NCBI RefSeq assembly: GCF_029338175.1 | Contig: NZ_CP119862.1 | Location: 1,426,001-1,490,000, forward strand | Source of the DNA: Citrobacter enshiensis | GTDB taxonomy: Bacteria > Pseudomonadota > Gammaproteobacteria > Enterobacterales > Enterobacteriaceae | Length of the DNA stretch: 64,000 bases | Direction of reading: 5' to 3' | Part shown: positions 24,553 to 34,259 of the stretch, piece by piece | Layout of the letters: the number at the start of each line of letters is the position of its first letter | Numbering within the stretch: the first letter of the stretch is position 1 | The notes under the pieces: model-generated | Databases searched by the model: none | What the model was told of the DNA's origin: nothing | Seen by the model: only the letters and a program-made list of their open reading frames with translations | Made by a program: the position numbers and the translations under genes

Positions 24553-25293
24553 CTACAAATGCATTAACTGCCTGAACTCTTTCACTTTGCTCCGACTCAC
24601 CGGCACTTCAAATTCCAGATCTTTGAGCCGCAGAATGTAGGTGTTATTAAACCAGGGCTCAATCTCGCGAATTTTATTCAGATTCACGCAAAATGAGCGG
24701 TGGCAGCGGAAGAAATGCGACGCCGGAAGTTTGCTGCAAAATTCGGTGATATTCATTGGCATGACATACGATTCCCGCCGTGTATAAACAAAGGTCATCT
24801 TTTCATGGGCTTCAGCGTAATAAATATCGTTGATCGGCGTGACGATGATCCGCTCATCTTTGACTAAGTTGATGGTGTCATTCTCGCGCGTTACGGGATT
24901 AGCGGGCGCAGTTCCGGGCTGCAGTTGCTGTTGTTGCCAGGCTGATTCCAGTTTTTGCAGCATGCCGACAATACGTGACTCCTGATAGGGTTTCAGAATG
25001 TAGTCAAATGCTTCCAGTTCGAACGCTTCCACCGCATGCTCCTTCCACGCGGTGATAAACACGATAAACGGTTTATGGGCGAACTGACTGATGTTTTGCG
25101 CCAACAGGACGCCATCCAGTGACGGAATATTAATATCCAGAAAGATGGCATCGACGCGGTTATGCTGAAGAAACTTCAGAACATCCAGACCATCGTCAAA
25201 CGTACCGACAATCTCCATCTGGCTGTGTTCTTTTATCAGCCAGCTTAACTCTTGCTGGGCAAGGAACTCATCTTCAACAATGATGACTTTCAC
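24553..25293 (-). CDS. ypdB: LytTR response regulator YpdB
   Basis: Response regulator of the pyruvate-sensing YpdA/YpdB system. The 246-residue protein has a receiver domain (phospho-acceptor Asp in FLDINIPSLDG near residue 53, and the conserved Lys in YILKPY) and a C-terminal LytTR DNA-binding domain (FFRCHRSFCVNLNKI). In E. coli it activates yhjX in response to extracellular pyruvate. It lies 14 bases downstream of ypdA, in one operon. Confidence 0.93.
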   Translation of the reverse strand: MKVIIVEDEFLAQQELSWLIKEHSQMEIVGTFDDGLDVLKFLQHNRVDAIFLDINIPSLDGVLLAQNISQFAHKPFIVFITAWKEHAVEAFELEAFDYILKPYQESRIVGMLQKLESAWQQQQLQPGTAPANPVTRENDTINLVKDERIIVTPINDIYYAEAHEKMTFVYTRRESYVMPMNITEFCSKLPASHFFRCHRSFCVNLNKIREIEPWFNNTYILRLKDLEFEVPVSRSKVKEFRQLMHL

Positions 25294-25307
25294 AACACAT
25301 CTCCGAA

Positions 25308-27005
25308 TTAAAGCAATAACGTTGCCGGCGCGGCGGCAGGGGAGTGCTGGTTAGGCACATAGAACGCAATCTCTGTACCGGGTTCCAGGCGACGGATATG
25401 AAGCCCTTCGCCATATAACAGCTTAACGCGGTGGTGGACATTGAGCAGACCAATTTTATTCCCTGGCATTTCATTGGATTCCACCCGTTCGATCACTATG
25501 GGATCAATTCCGTGGCCGGTATCTCTGACGGCAATCCGTACTCGATTACCGCATTCGGCGACGCTGATGGTGACCACGCCTTTCCCTTTGCAAGGCTGGA
25601 TACCGTGGACGATAGCGTTCTCTACCAGCGGTTGAATAAGCAGGCTGGGAATATAGCAGCTCACCTCTTCATCGATATCATAAATAACCGTCAACTTGTC
25701 GCCAAAACGGGCCTGCTCAATGGCAATGTAATCTTTAATTTGATACAGCTCTTTCTTGATATCGATCTGCTCATCATCTTTCAATTCAATGTTATAGCGC
25801 AGGTAGCGCGATAAATTAAAAATGAGCTGGCGAGCGGTGTCCGGGTTTAAGCGGATTGAGGATGAAATTGCGTTCAGCGCGTTAAACAGGAAATGAGGAT
25901 TTATTTTGCTCTGTAACGCCCGCAGTTCTGCCTTATTTGCCATTTCACGTAATTGTTCAGCGCGGGAGACTTCCAGTTGTGTCGAGATGATTTGCGACAG
26001 GCCAACCGCCATCTCCTGTAATGAGGAGGTGATCTGGTGAGCGTGACAGTAATAAATTTTAAGCGTACCGGTGACGATGCCTTTCTCCCACAACGGGATC
26101 ACCAGCATGGAGTGTATCTCTGGCGTTCGATGAGCCTCATCATTGTTTTTTATAATGATTTCGCCGTGATTTATCGCCTGCTGAGTGGTAGGGCTGACAA
26201 AATCATCGTTCTCGCGATAGTTGATTTCCCCAACACCAACATAGGCAAGCACATGCTGCGTATTGGTGATGGCGACCGCATCGGCGTGAATATCATGGCG
26301 AATGATTTCACACACCTGACGTAAAGACTCGCTGTTGACATGACGAAAAAGCGGCAGTGTTTTATTGGCAATATCCAGCGCCAGCTTGGCTTGTCGCGCT
26401 GCACTGGCTTCCTTTTCCCCTTCAACGCTCTGTACCAACAGCACAATAAAGCCGATGCACACGCTGCCGAGAATCATAGGAATACCGATTTTCGACACAA
26501 TATCCAGACCCAGTTCGGTGGTTGGCGCCCACACAATCACCAGGATCATGGTCAGCGTTTCACATAACACGCCGCCTAAAATACCCGCCCGCCAGTGTTG
26601 TGCTTTGGGGATCTTACGATTAATCCATCCTGCGATGCAGCCTGCCAGAATGCTGGTGATAAAACACGGTATGGCGGTGACGCCTCCGATATCAATAAGA
26701 TAGCGATGGATGCCTGCGATCACTCCCGTAATGATGCCTACCCACGGGCCAAACAGAATGCCGCCTGACATCACGGCGATAATGCGCACATTGACCAACG
26801 AACCTTCTACGGGAACGCCTGACCAGGTGCTGAACAGCGCAAACATGGAAAAGATGGCGGTGACGGCGAGCAACTCTTTTGGGGAGTGTGCTGACTTGTG
26901 CAACAGTTCGCGGAACAGACGGATACGAATGAGGAAAAAAAGACAGAACAGCATCAGCGCTGCCCGATCGAATACCGCCAGCAGCATGTTGAATATTTCG
27001 TGCAC
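25308..27005 (-). CDS. ypdA: Sensor histidine kinase YpdA
   Basis: Membrane sensor kinase, 565 residues. It has an N-terminal 5TM-LYT region (residues 1-195), a GAF domain (about 220-345), a His_kinase region with the phospho-acceptor in [15 protein letters not shown] (near residue 370) and an HATPase domain with N- and G-box residues ([11 protein letters not shown] and DTGHGIDP). This is the LytS-type architecture of E. coli YpdA, the pyruvate sensor partner of YpdB. Divergent from alaC. Confidence 0.94.
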   Translation of the reverse strand: MHEIFNMLLAVFDRAALMLFCLFFLIRIRLFRELLHKSAHSPKELLAVTAIFSMFALFSTWSGVPVEGSLVNVRIIAVMSGGILFGPWVGIITGVIAGIHRYLIDIGGVTAIPCFITSILAGCIAGWINRKIPKAQHWRAGILGGVLCETLTMILVIVWAPTTELGLDIVSKIGIPMILGSVCIGFIVLLVQSVEGEKEASAARQAKLALDIANKTLPLFRHVNSESLRQVCEIIRHDIHADAVAITNTQHVLAYVGVGEINYRENDDFVSPTTQQAINHGEIIIKNNDEAHRTPEIHSMLVIPLWEKGIVTGTLKIYYCHAHQITSSLQEMAVGLSQIISTQLEVSRAEQLREMANKAELRALQSKINPHFLFNALNAISSSIRLNPDTARQLIFNLSRYLRYNIELKDDEQIDIKKELYQIKDYIAIEQARFGDKLTVIYDIDEEVSCYIPSLLIQPLVENAIVHGIQPCKGKGVVTISVAECGNRVRIAVRDTGHGIDPIVIERVESNEMPGNKIGLLNVHHRVKLLYGEGLHIRRLEPGTEIAFYVPNQHSPAAAPATLLL

Positions 27006-27395
27006 GGGTGACTCTTGCGAAAGGATTAAACCCCTATGATAGGTAACCTGAGCCCGCTTGACCAGCGTACCGGGAAGTCATCTCTAATGAGGAAAAACCA
27101 TAATATTAAAAGGGGATTGATATTCATCCAGTTAATTGACAGTAGATCACCCGGTGGTGATAAATTTTGGTGTAATTATATTGATGTCAATATGTTAACT
27201 AAATGGTGGTTATTCGCCGTTAAAGGTGTTTTTGGAGTTCAGGTTTTGTTGTCCGTTGTTCCTCTTTTTAACGTCCAACATTATTTTCGCTTTTCCCTCG
27301 ACAGACGGTTTTTTTTCAGGCTATTTTTTAAGCGTGCCACCCTTGTGGCAGCGTCGCTCGGACGGTCCGGGCGCTCACGTTAATCTGAGGATATT
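27006..27395. promoter_or_regulatory. ypdA-alaC divergent intergenic region
   Basis: About 390 AT-rich bases with no convincing protein gene. It must contain the promoters of both ypdAB and alaC. A T-run at 27309-27316 follows a weak stem, but no full terminator or riboswitch is evident. Confidence 0.4.
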
Positions 27396-28634
27396 ATGGC
27401 TGACTCTCGTCCTGAACGTCGCTTTACGCGTATTGATCGTCTCCCACCCTATGTTTTCAACATTACCGCTGAACTGAAAATGGCTGCGCGTCGGCGCGGC
27501 GAAGATATTATCGACTTCAGCATGGGGAACCCGGATGGCGCCACGCCTCCTCATATTGTCGAAAAACTTTGCACCGTGGCCCAGCGCCCGGATACCCACG
27601 GTTACTCGACGTCCCGCGGCATCCCGCGTTTACGTCGGGCGATTTCCCACTGGTATCAGGAACGCTACGATGTGGAGATTGATCCGGAAACCGAAGCCAT
27701 TGTGACTATTGGTTCGAAAGAGGGGTTGGCGCACCTGATGCTGGCGACGCTCGATCATGGCGACACGGTACTGGTGCCGAATCCAAGCTATCCGATTCAT
27801 ATTTATGGCGCCGTCATTGCCGGGGCGCAGGTACGTTCTGTGCCGCTGGTGGAAGGCATTGACTTCTTTACTGAACTGGAACGTGCCATTCGTGAAAGCT
27901 ACCCGAAACCGAAGATGATGATCCTCGGATTCCCCTCCAACCCCACCGCACAGTGCGTTGAATTAGCGTTTTTCGAGAAAGTGGTCGCGCTGGCAAAACG
28001 CTATGATGTGCTGGTGGTTCACGACCTGGCCTATGCCGATATTGTTTACGACGGCTGGAAAGCGCCGTCGATCATGCAGGTGCCAGGGGCGCGTGATGTG
28101 GCCGTTGAATTTTTTACCCTGTCGAAAAGCTACAATATGGCAGGCTGGCGCATTGGCTTTATGGTCGGAAACCCTACGCTGGTCAGCGCTCTGGCGCGAA
28201 TTAAGAGCTATCACGACTACGGTACGTTTACGCCGTTACAGGTCGCGGCGATTGCGGCGCTGGAGGGCGATCAGCAGTGCGTTCGCGATATTGCTGAGCA
28301 GTATAAGCGTCGCCGCGATGTGTTGGTGAAAGGGTTACATGAAGCGGGGTGGATGGTTGAGATGCCGAAAGCATCCATGTACGTTTGGGCAAAAATTCCC
28401 GAACAGTATGCCGCAATGGGCTCGCTGGAATTTGCCAGAAAGTTGCTGAAGGATGCCAAAGTCTGTGTCTCGCCGGGAATTGGTTTTGGTGATTACGGGG
28501 ATACTCATGTGCGTTTTGCGCTGATTGAAAACCGCGACCGTATTCGTCAGGCGGTCAGAGGCATCAAAGCCATGTTCCGTGCTGATGGCGTATTGCCAAC
28601 GGGTGCGAAATCCACAACGGAAAGCGCAGAGTAG
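27396..28634 (+). CDS. alaC: Glutamate-pyruvate aminotransferase AlaC
   Basis: PLP-dependent class I aminotransferase that makes alanine from pyruvate and glutamate, 412 residues. The PLP-lysine lies in [17 protein letters not shown] (about residue 246), with the conserved NPSNPTAQ-type stretch ([12 protein letters not shown]) and an Arg carboxylate clamp late in the protein. Beside ypdAB, a pyruvate-responsive pair, the location is conserved in E. coli. A strong terminator follows within seven bases. Confidence 0.95.
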   Translation: MADSRPERRFTRIDRLPPYVFNITAELKMAARRRGEDIIDFSMGNPDGATPPHIVEKLCTVAQRPDTHGYSTSRGIPRLRRAISHWYQERYDVEIDPETEAIVTIGSKEGLAHLMLATLDHGDTVLVPNPSYPIHIYGAVIAGAQVRSVPLVEGIDFFTELERAIRESYPKPKMMILGFPSNPTAQCVELAFFEKVVALAKRYDVLVVHDLAYADIVYDGWKAPSIMQVPGARDVAVEFFTLSKSYNMAGWRIGFMVGNPTLVSALARIKSYHDYGTFTPLQVAAIAALEGDQQCVRDIAEQYKRRRDVLVKGLHEAGWMVEMPKASMYVWAKIPEQYAAMGSLEFARKLLKDAKVCVSPGIGFGDYGDTHVRFALIENRDRIRQAVRGIKAMFRADGVLPTGAKSTTESAE

Positions 28635-28640
28635 AAAAGC

Positions 28641-28670
28641 AAAACAGGAGCCAATGGGCTCCTGTTTTTT
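28641..28670 (+). terminator. alaC terminator
   Basis: AAAACAGGAGCC... GGCTCCTGTTTTTT, a clean intrinsic terminator. Confidence 0.85.
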
Positions 28671-28687
28671 GCTGCATTTTTTTGTTT

Positions 28688-28759
28688 TTAGATCATCAGG
28701 GCAAAAGTACCGGCCCATACGATGACCATAAATGAAATGCCCATAAAGAAATATTTCAC
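28688..28759 (-). CDS. ypdK: Small membrane peptide YpdK
   Basis: A 23-residue peptide that is a single hydrophobic segment, starting at a GTG 7-8 bases after a GGAGAG ribosome site. The sequence MKYFFMGISFMVIVWAGTF... is, as far as I recall, identical to E. coli YpdK, a membrane micropeptide found by small-protein screens. It is convergent with alaC and reads from the spacer toward it. Function unknown. Confidence 0.85.
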   Translation of the reverse strand: MKYFFMGISFMVIVWAGTFALMI

Positions 28760-29160
28760 GTTTCATCTCTCCGCGTACCTTCATGTACGCCTAAATGAAC
28801 TTAAACTCACCTGATTATAGAGAGTTGGTGCCAGACTGAATGAAACTGAGAATGTTCCCCGTTTCGTCTGCGGCATCACCTCAGAATTCTGTGCTTCATC
28901 GCTCCAGACGGCGCTAATGTACGCCTAAAAATGAGGCGAGACAAGAGGCATTTTTTTATTTACTTTTAGTAACTTACAGGTGTCGTGATTCGGCGACAGT
29001 TTAATTTCTGACGGTAATAAATGGTCAATCAGCGACGTGAATATTGATCGGATAACGCTTGCTATACCTTGCTGTAATTGTGGTTATTTTTAGGCAATAT
29101 CCACATTGAATGGTGTGATGTCAGCGTGGTCTGGATGGGGGGGGCAGGGCATGAAAAAGG
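28760..29160. other. ypdK-lpxP spacer
   Basis: About 400 bases with no credible coding frame. It holds the ypdK promoter. The nine-base word TGTACGCCT occurs twice (28782 and 28918 regions) in similar context, and a GAGGCGAGACAAGAGGC segment could form weak secondary structure. A small RNA cannot be excluded but nothing specific can be assigned. Confidence 0.35.
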
Positions 29161-29196
29161 CAAAAAAAAGAAAGGCCATATGGCCTTTCTTTTTTA
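29161..29196. terminator. lpxP terminator
   Basis: Stem AAGAAAGGCCA/TGGCCTTTCTT with A-run on one side and T-run on the other, overlapping the lpxP stop. Works in the minus direction for lpxP. Confidence 0.8.
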
Positions 29197-30114
29197 AATA
29201 TAGAGGGAGGCTTCGCCCTGCGGGCGAGTTTTGAACCGACGATGGATCCAGAGATATTGTTCAGGCGCGCGCATAATCTCTCTTTCGATGATCTTGTTCA
29301 TGTAGGCGGCAGCCTGGCTTTCTTCGCTCGGGTAACCTTCCATTTCAGGCGAGATAAACAAACGATATCCTGAGTTATCGGTTTTTCTCACCATGGTGAC
29401 GGTCAGCATGGCAGCGCCAGACAGGCGGGAAAGCACATACGTCCCGTTAGTGGTGGCAACATTTTTGACCGCAAAGAAGGGTGCAAATGAGCTGCCTTTA
29501 CGTCCGTAGTCCTGGTCGGGAGCAAACCATACGGCCTCACCTTTTTTCAGCGCGCTGACGATGCCGCGAAGATTGTTTCTGCCGATCATCGCTTTATTAG
29601 AGCGCATACGTCCGCGCGTCTGAACCCATTCCATTAACGGGTTATTATGCGGACGGTAGGTTGCCATCATCGGCTGGCAAAGTCCCATTACGCGACCGCC
29701 CAACTCCAGAGACATAAAGTGAACACCGACCACCATAACGCCCCGGTTTTGCGCCTGGGCGCGCAGCAGGTTATCCATGCCTTCGACATCAAACCATTTG
29801 CGCACGCGTTTGTCAGGCCAGAACCAGGCCATGCCCGTTTCGAGCAATGCCATGCCGAGAGAATGAAAGTTCTCTGCAATCATGGTTTCTCTCTCTTCCG
29901 GCGATAATTTTGGGAAGCAGAGTTCAAGATTTTTACGGGCGATAGATTCGCGACGTTTTAAAAAAGGGCGCGCCAGTTTGCCGGTTCGGGTCCCCAAAAA
30001 GCATAAAACGGGATAAGGCAATTGCACCAGCAACCAGAGCACACCGACACCAAACCAGGTGAGCCAGTAGCGCGGATGCAGGAATGCGCGTGAAAATTTG
30101 CTTGTTGGGAACAT
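29194..30114 (-). CDS. lpxP: Palmitoleoyl acyltransferase LpxP
   Basis: Inner-membrane lipid A acyltransferase that adds palmitoleate to Kdo2-lipid IVA in the cold. The 306-residue protein has one N-terminal membrane anchor (about residues 17-38) and the LpxL/M/P-family H(X)4(D/E) catalytic motif, seen as HFMSLELGG near residue 132. I chose the ATG at 30112-30114 (MFPTSKFSR), because a GAAGG site precedes it by six bases and it matches E. coli LpxP; the frame opens four codons earlier. Divergent from yfdY. Confidence 0.95.
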   Translation of the reverse strand: MFPTSKFSRAFLHPRYWLTWFGVGVLWLLVQLPYPVLCFLGTRTGKLARPFLKRRESIARKNLELCFPKLSPEERETMIAENFHSLGMALLETGMAWFWPDKRVRKWFDVEGMDNLLRAQAQNRGVMVVGVHFMSLELGGRVMGLCQPMMATYRPHNNPLMEWVQTRGRMRSNKAMIGRNNLRGIVSALKKGEAVWFAPDQDYGRKGSSFAPFFAVKNVATTNGTYVLSRLSGAAMLTVTMVRKTDNSGYRLFISPEMEGYPSEESQAAAYMNKIIEREIMRAPEQYLWIHRRFKTRPQGEASLYI

Positions 30115-30535
30115 AAGCACCTTCAATAGATACGGGAGGTTGTATCGCAGAAGACTTCTGGTCTGCAGCGGTACACTTTTACTTAGGCCATCATGTACGA
30201 CAATGGTTCCTGTAAAGAGTGTAAAGCTGAGTCAGGACAAAACCACGAGGGGCATGAATGCTTGCCGATATAATATACCATTTTAGGATTAGAACCTGCT
30301 ATAAAATCTTATACAAGAAACGTAAAGATTTTTCGGGTTATGAGTGGGGGGAGTACTTAATTTTAATTCTATGTTTTAAATGCTTTTTGAGACCGTGAAG
30401 CACGATGAGTGCAGGGGGGCAAATTGTGAGGCGAATGTGATACACGCGGTTCCGTTATAAGGTATAACTTAAAGTATAAACGGTAAGGAGTGTAAAGCAT
30501 TACGGGAAGCATCACGGCCCACAGGAGGTAACGCT
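30115..30535. promoter_or_regulatory. lpxP-yfdY divergent intergenic region
   Basis: About 420 AT-rich bases. It contains the lpxP and yfdY promoters and no gene that can be supported. An AGGAGG ribosome site is present just before yfdY. Confidence 0.4.
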
Positions 30536-30778
30536 ATGATCTATTTATTGATGTTTCTTGCGATAGGTATTGTAGCCGTAAGCGGTTATATCGGTCAGGT
30601 TTTGGGGATCGTTTCAGGTATTTTTTCTTTTATCGGAATGATTACTCTTGCAATCTTAATATACTACTTCACCTGGTGGTTGACCGGGGGAGCAGAAATG
30701 GTTACCGGCTTTTTTCTTTTTCTTTCTCCGGCATGTGGGTTGATGATCCAATTAATGGTGGGTTACGACAGGCGATAA
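30536..30778 (+). CDS. yfdY: Membrane protein YfdY (DUF2545)
   Basis: An 80-residue hydrophobic protein with two to three membrane segments, encoded after a strong AGGAGG ribosome site. It matches YfdY of E. coli, which lies beside lpxP in that genome too. Function unknown. It marks the left end of the conserved backbone: the next 15.7 kb, up to argW, differ from K-12. Confidence 0.85.
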   Translation: MIYLLMFLAIGIVAVSGYIGQVLGIVSGIFSFIGMITLAILIYYFTWWLTGGAEMVTGFFLFLSPACGLMIQLMVGYDRR

Positions 30779-30856
30779 AAGCAGACGACATCCTCCTGTA
30801 AATAAAATTGAATAATAACCTACGCTTATTCTAAACATTTTGCTTATTTTCATGTG

Positions 30857-30884
30857 TTAAGTGCCAGCCTGGTCTGGCACTTAA
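30857..30884. terminator. Palindrome after yfdY, possible terminator
   Basis: Arms TTAAGTGCCAG and CTGGCACTTAA close over a six-base loop, without a proper T-run afterwards. It lies between the convergent yfdY and the anti-sigma factor gene and could terminate either one weakly, or be a protein-binding site. Confidence 0.45.
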
Positions 30885-31005
30885 TTTGGATAAACCTGGT
30901 GTTAAGTCGCATATTGCTCAGTTTCGCCGATGATTCCTCATTCTCCGAACGCCCACCGAACTTCGCCTGCCGGTGGAAACGTTGGGTTATCAGAAATTGG
31001 CCGGA

Positions 31006-31677
31006 CTAAAGTGTAAGACATTTGCCGGAAAACAACGTGCGTTCGTTATCTTTGACGACCAGTTGATCGCTGTTTTTCAACTGCTTCCATTCACCGGGAG
31101 TCAGATAGTGCATATCCCGCAATTGCGTCATCGGGGCAAGGTAAACCAGCTGGCCACTGGTTTTGTCGCGCATCCACAACGTTGCCTGCGTAAACGCTGC
31201 CGGGTCACTGTGCGCGCTGTATTGCACACGGATGCTGGACTGTCCGGGTTTACTTCCCTGGAACGCCAGCAGGACAAAACAATCCCGACACTCCGGGGAC
31301 GACATCATCGCCAGATAACTTACGGGCTTTATTTGCTGCGTTACCGGCGTTAGCGTCAGAAACATCAGCAGCGCCCCTGCTGCCAGCCACCCAGCATTAC
31401 GCAGCCAGTGTTTTACGCCGCGCGCTGATGCGTCTCTGTCCATTGATGCCTGTATATTGCGCCAGACGCGTGCTGGTGGATGGGCGATCGGGAGACTGCG
31501 AGCATCCAGGCGTTGCTGCCATTCTTCCACCGCCTCCCATAAAGAAGGGTCCTGTTGCAGAAGGTTTTCAAACCGCCGTCTGGCAAGCGGAGACAGTACA
31601 CCCAACAGATATTGACTGGCGAGATGCTCGCGGATCTGCGGATGGCGATAGCGGGAAGGGGTTATTGGCTGAGGCAT
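31006..31677 (-). CDS. Membrane anti-sigma factor, RskA-like
   Basis: A 223-residue protein that overlaps the 3' end of the ECF sigma gene by 16 bases, so the two are translationally coupled. The N-terminal 80 residues look like a cytoplasmic anti-sigma domain (REHLASQYLLGVLSPLARRRFE), followed by one membrane segment (about residues 88-107, GWLAAGALLMFLTL) and an extracytoplasmic C-terminal domain with a CRDC pair. This is the RskA/anti-sigma-K layout. It should hold the sigma factor until an envelope signal is received. Confidence 0.8.
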   Translation of the reverse strand: MPQPITPSRYRHPQIREHLASQYLLGVLSPLARRRFENLLQQDPSLWEAVEEWQQRLDARSLPIAHPPARVWRNIQASMDRDASARGVKHWLRNAGWLAAGALLMFLTLTPVTQQIKPVSYLAMMSSPECRDCFVLLAFQGSKPGQSSIRVQYSAHSDPAAFTQATLWMRDKTSGQLVYLAPMTQLRDMHYLTPGEWKQLKNSDQLVVKDNERTLFSGKCLTL

Positions 31678-32186
31678 TGTTTTAACTCACTGAGACCCCG
31701 GCGGATCCAGGATTTGATCGTGCCCTGCGGCGCACTGAGATGGCTGGCAATCTCGGGGTGTGAAAAACCGTGATACCAGGCGAGGACGATGGCGCTGCGT
31801 TTCTCTGCTTCCAGTTGGGAAAGGCAGTCGGTGAGCCGACGCTCTTTCTCCTGTTGCACCGGTGGCGCAATGAGGTCGTGTTCCTGATCCAACAGCGCTG
31901 TTTCACCGCGTCTACCGTGCTGTCGGATGTGGTCGATTGCCTGGTTTCGCATGACCTGGCACAGCCATGCCCAGGGGGCGTCAATCGGTGAACGGAGTTT
32001 ACCGTGCCAGATTTTTATATAGCCCTCCTGGAGCAAATCAGCAGCAATCGCCCTGTCTCTCACGATAAGTAAAATGCGGGTATATAAATACCCGCTGGTG
32101 CGTTGATAAAGGGTGGTAAAGGCTTCTCTGTCCTGCAGCATGATCCGCGAAAAAAGTGTGCGGATCTCTTCCTTATCAATGTCCAC
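31662..32186 (-). CDS. ECF sigma factor
   Basis: RNA polymerase sigma-70 family protein of the ECF group, 174 residues. Region 2 is visible (ADLLQEGYIKIWHGKL, WAWLCQVMRNQAIDHIRQ) and region 4 near the C-terminus (LAWYHGFSHPEIASHLSAPQGTIKSWIRRG, split here as two motifs by family). I chose the GTG at 32184-32186 because an AAGG site precedes it and it avoids overlap with the upstream gene; an ATG at 32222 would overlap it by 28 bases. Coupled to its anti-sigma gene. Confidence 0.85.
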   Translation of the reverse strand: MDIDKEEIRTLFSRIMLQDREAFTTLYQRTSGYLYTRILLIVRDRAIAADLLQEGYIKIWHGKLRSPIDAPWAWLCQVMRNQAIDHIRQHGRRGETALLDQEHDLIAPPVQQEKERRLTDCLSQLEAEKRSAIVLAWYHGFSHPEIASHLSAPQGTIKSWIRRGLSELKQCLSQ

Positions 32187-32194
32187 GCAATGCC

Positions 32195-32887
32195 TTATTG
32201 AGTAATGGAGATGATATGCCACACGTTTTTGACGTTATCTCCGGTGGTGTCGCCTGGGGCGCGATCCTGTTTCCAGAGATAGAGTGGCATGTTGTTATAA
32301 CGCAACTGCCGCTGGCCGTCCCGGCGAGCGGTGGAACTGAATGGCGGCGTTAATTTTGCACTTGCCCCGACAATCACTGGCGGCCACTTTTCCGCGCAAT
32401 CGTCGTAGCAGGCCGGGATGCCATTCTGATCTTTATCAAAGGTGTAAAGCGTCATGTTTTCGGCGTTCACCAGAATACGGCCTGTTTTTGTCGAATACAG
32501 TCGGACAGGCGTTTCGTCGGCGCGCGCCAGCTGCCAGACGTTTTTGACCCCCGCGCCAGTGGTATCGCCGGGTTTCATATCTTTTACCCAGCGGTAGAGC
32601 GGTTTACCGTTGAGTGCCCATTGTTGGGTGCCATCCTCTCGCTTGATGGCTTCAAGCCCATCGAGCGCGGGCGACATCTTTTCTGTGACCCGCAGCGGCG
32701 GCCAGTTTTTGCTGCACTCCGCGTCGCAAACGGACATACCGTTACCATCTTTATCAAAGGTATAGAGCGTCATGCTCTCTTTGTCGGTATACACCTTTCC
32801 AAGTGACGTATCATGTACGGCGATATCTGCGGCCTGCACGGCACAGGTGGTTCCTGCTAACATCACACTCCAGATGAATTTGTTCAT
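32195..32887 (-). CDS. Secreted two-repeat protein (COG4315 type)
   Basis: A 230-residue exported protein with a signal peptide ending near residue 19 (CAVQA). It contains two tandem copies of the domain often called 'secreted repeat of unknown function': each has LYTFDKD.NG, then two cysteines (C-x3-C), then W-P-P, and each ends with a PLY.W.KD-PGDTTG motif. Proteins of this type often sit beside ECF sigma/anti-sigma pairs. It is the second gene of a four-gene minus-strand unit; biochemical role unknown, redox or ligand binding are possibilities. Confidence 0.75.
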   Translation of the reverse strand: MNKFIWSVMLAGTTCAVQAADIAVHDTSLGKVYTDKESMTLYTFDKDGNGMSVCDAECSKNWPPLRVTEKMSPALDGLEAIKREDGTQQWALNGKPLYRWVKDMKPGDTTGAGVKNVWQLARADETPVRLYSTKTGRILVNAENMTLYTFDKDQNGIPACYDDCAEKWPPVIVGASAKLTPPFSSTARRDGQRQLRYNNMPLYLWKQDRAPGDTTGDNVKNVWHIISITQ

Positions 32888-32931
32888 AACTGTTTCCTGT
32901 TGATTGATTGTAGACGGAATTTTCTAACGGG

Positions 32932-33726
32932 TTATTGCATCCAGCCTTCATGAGCAAAAATTTTGCTCGCCTCCGGGGAGCTCAGGTAACGGACGAAATC
33001 CTGGGTCTGCGGATCGGCATTTTTAGCGACGGCGATATTCATATCCCGATAGATCCGCCGCTCGGGTTCTATCTCGACCAGCGTGGCCTGATCGGGGTGT
33101 GCGAGAGGCCAGTCGCTCCACGTGATCCAGGCATCGGCCTGGGGTTGCTGAAATGCCTTAAATGCAGCGCCGCTACCTTTTTCAAACGCAACAATTTTGC
33201 TGCGGATGTTTTTGATATCGGCAAGCTGGCCGGTACGTCCGGCGATATCCTCCCAGACCCCGGTTCCGGAGGTGTTGTAAACCCCTGCACCTTCGGTGAC
33301 TACGATGCCGACGTCTTTGTTCAGTAGATCGTTAATTCCCTTGATGCCTTTAGGATTTCCCGGTTTCACCGCAAGCACCGAACGCTGTAAATAGAGGGGC
33401 TGTACATCCTTACTTTGAATAAAGGCATACGTTTCCAGAAAAGCGGTCATCGACTGCTGGGAAGAGCCGAAAATGAGATCGGCATCGTGCTGCGCCTCTT
33501 TGCTCCATTTACTTTCCGGTCCATAGATGATCGCAACGTTAACGCCCGATTGTTTCGACCAGGCGCTGGCGGCTTTTTGCAGCGCAGAGTGCGGACCGCC
33601 AGGTCCATAGACCTTAATGACGCCATCCTGAGGCTGGTGCTGAATTGCAGGATCGGTAAGCGGTGAGGCAGAAAAAGCAGTAAAACTGGGTAACAACAGT
33701 GAAAGGATTAGGTGCTTATATTTCAT
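32932..33726 (-). CDS. Periplasmic substrate-binding protein (ModA-like fold)
   Basis: A 264-residue protein with a clear signal peptide (about 19 residues, ending AFSA). The mature part carries the YGPGGPHSAL start, the DLIFGSSQQSM segment and a C-terminal YRDMNIAV... FVRYLSSPEASKIF region, typical of type II solute-binding proteins related to molybdate and phosphate binders. No membrane or ATPase transporter genes are nearby, so it may serve as a sensor or as a partner of a distant transporter. First gene of the unit with the sigma factor. Confidence 0.7.
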   Translation of the reverse strand: MKYKHLILSLLLPSFTAFSASPLTDPAIQHQPQDGVIKVYGPGGPHSALQKAASAWSKQSGVNVAIIYGPESKWSKEAQHDADLIFGSSQQSMTAFLETYAFIQSKDVQPLYLQRSVLAVKPGNPKGIKGINDLLNKDVGIVVTEGAGVYNTSGTGVWEDIAGRTGQLADIKNIRSKIVAFEKGSGAAFKAFQQPQADAWITWSDWPLAHPDQATLVEIEPERRIYRDMNIAVAKNADPQTQDFVRYLSSPEASKIFAHEGWMQ

Positions 33727-34259
33727 GAGGACTCCAGTCGTGGTGAGGGTTTACTGGAGAGACGATGCAAAAGCCAAAATGGATGCACCCGGATCAGCAT
33801 TTTTTTGTCGGGTGCTTTTCCGTTTCCCTGTGAGATGGGCAAGAGACTCGTCAGGGGGATAGTCGTTTATCTGACGCGCGCAGTGCGGGAGCGCTTTGCA
33901 TACCTCGAACCTTTACAAAACCACAGGCCTGGAGCAAGTCTCGTCACAATGCGCAGCTGTAATTAAATAGTTGAATAAAATCATGCGGTAAAAATAATCA
34001 TTAAAAATGCCGCGAGAGAATAATTGCAACAAATGCAAAATGCTAAATCGTTAAATGATAGGCAATGATTGACGTAAAAAACTGCGTTCTCTCGCAGTGT
34101 TAATACTTTCATCTTCACTATCAGGTTTCTGTTTTTAGGTTGATGATGCTTTTTATCACAGCACAGTTTTTAACTCTGCTTTTGTGCGTGTTGAGTATTT
34201 TGATTGTAATGGTAATAATTTGAAACATTGTGTGAATCTTTCATTAGGAACCCATCTGT
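33727..34259. other. Intergenic region upstream of the sigma-factor unit
   Basis: About 530 bases without a credible gene. The left part contains the promoter of the minus-strand unit and a GCACCCG... CGGGTGC hairpin (33785-33815). The right part is strongly AT-rich and leads to the small gene at 34260. Confidence 0.5.
33759..33787 (-). promoter_or_regulatory. Possible ECF-type promoter
   Basis: On the minus strand TGCATCC and CGTCTC are separated by 16 bases, about 33 bases before the substrate-binding protein start. This resembles the -35/-10 arrangement of ECF sigma promoters, and would allow the operon's own sigma factor to drive it. Read by eye only. Confidence 0.3.

Noticed and set aside
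28760-29160. CRISPR array or tandem repeats in the spacer
   Set aside because: Only a nine-base word is repeated twice. I saw no CRISPR-like regular repeats anywhere in the window.
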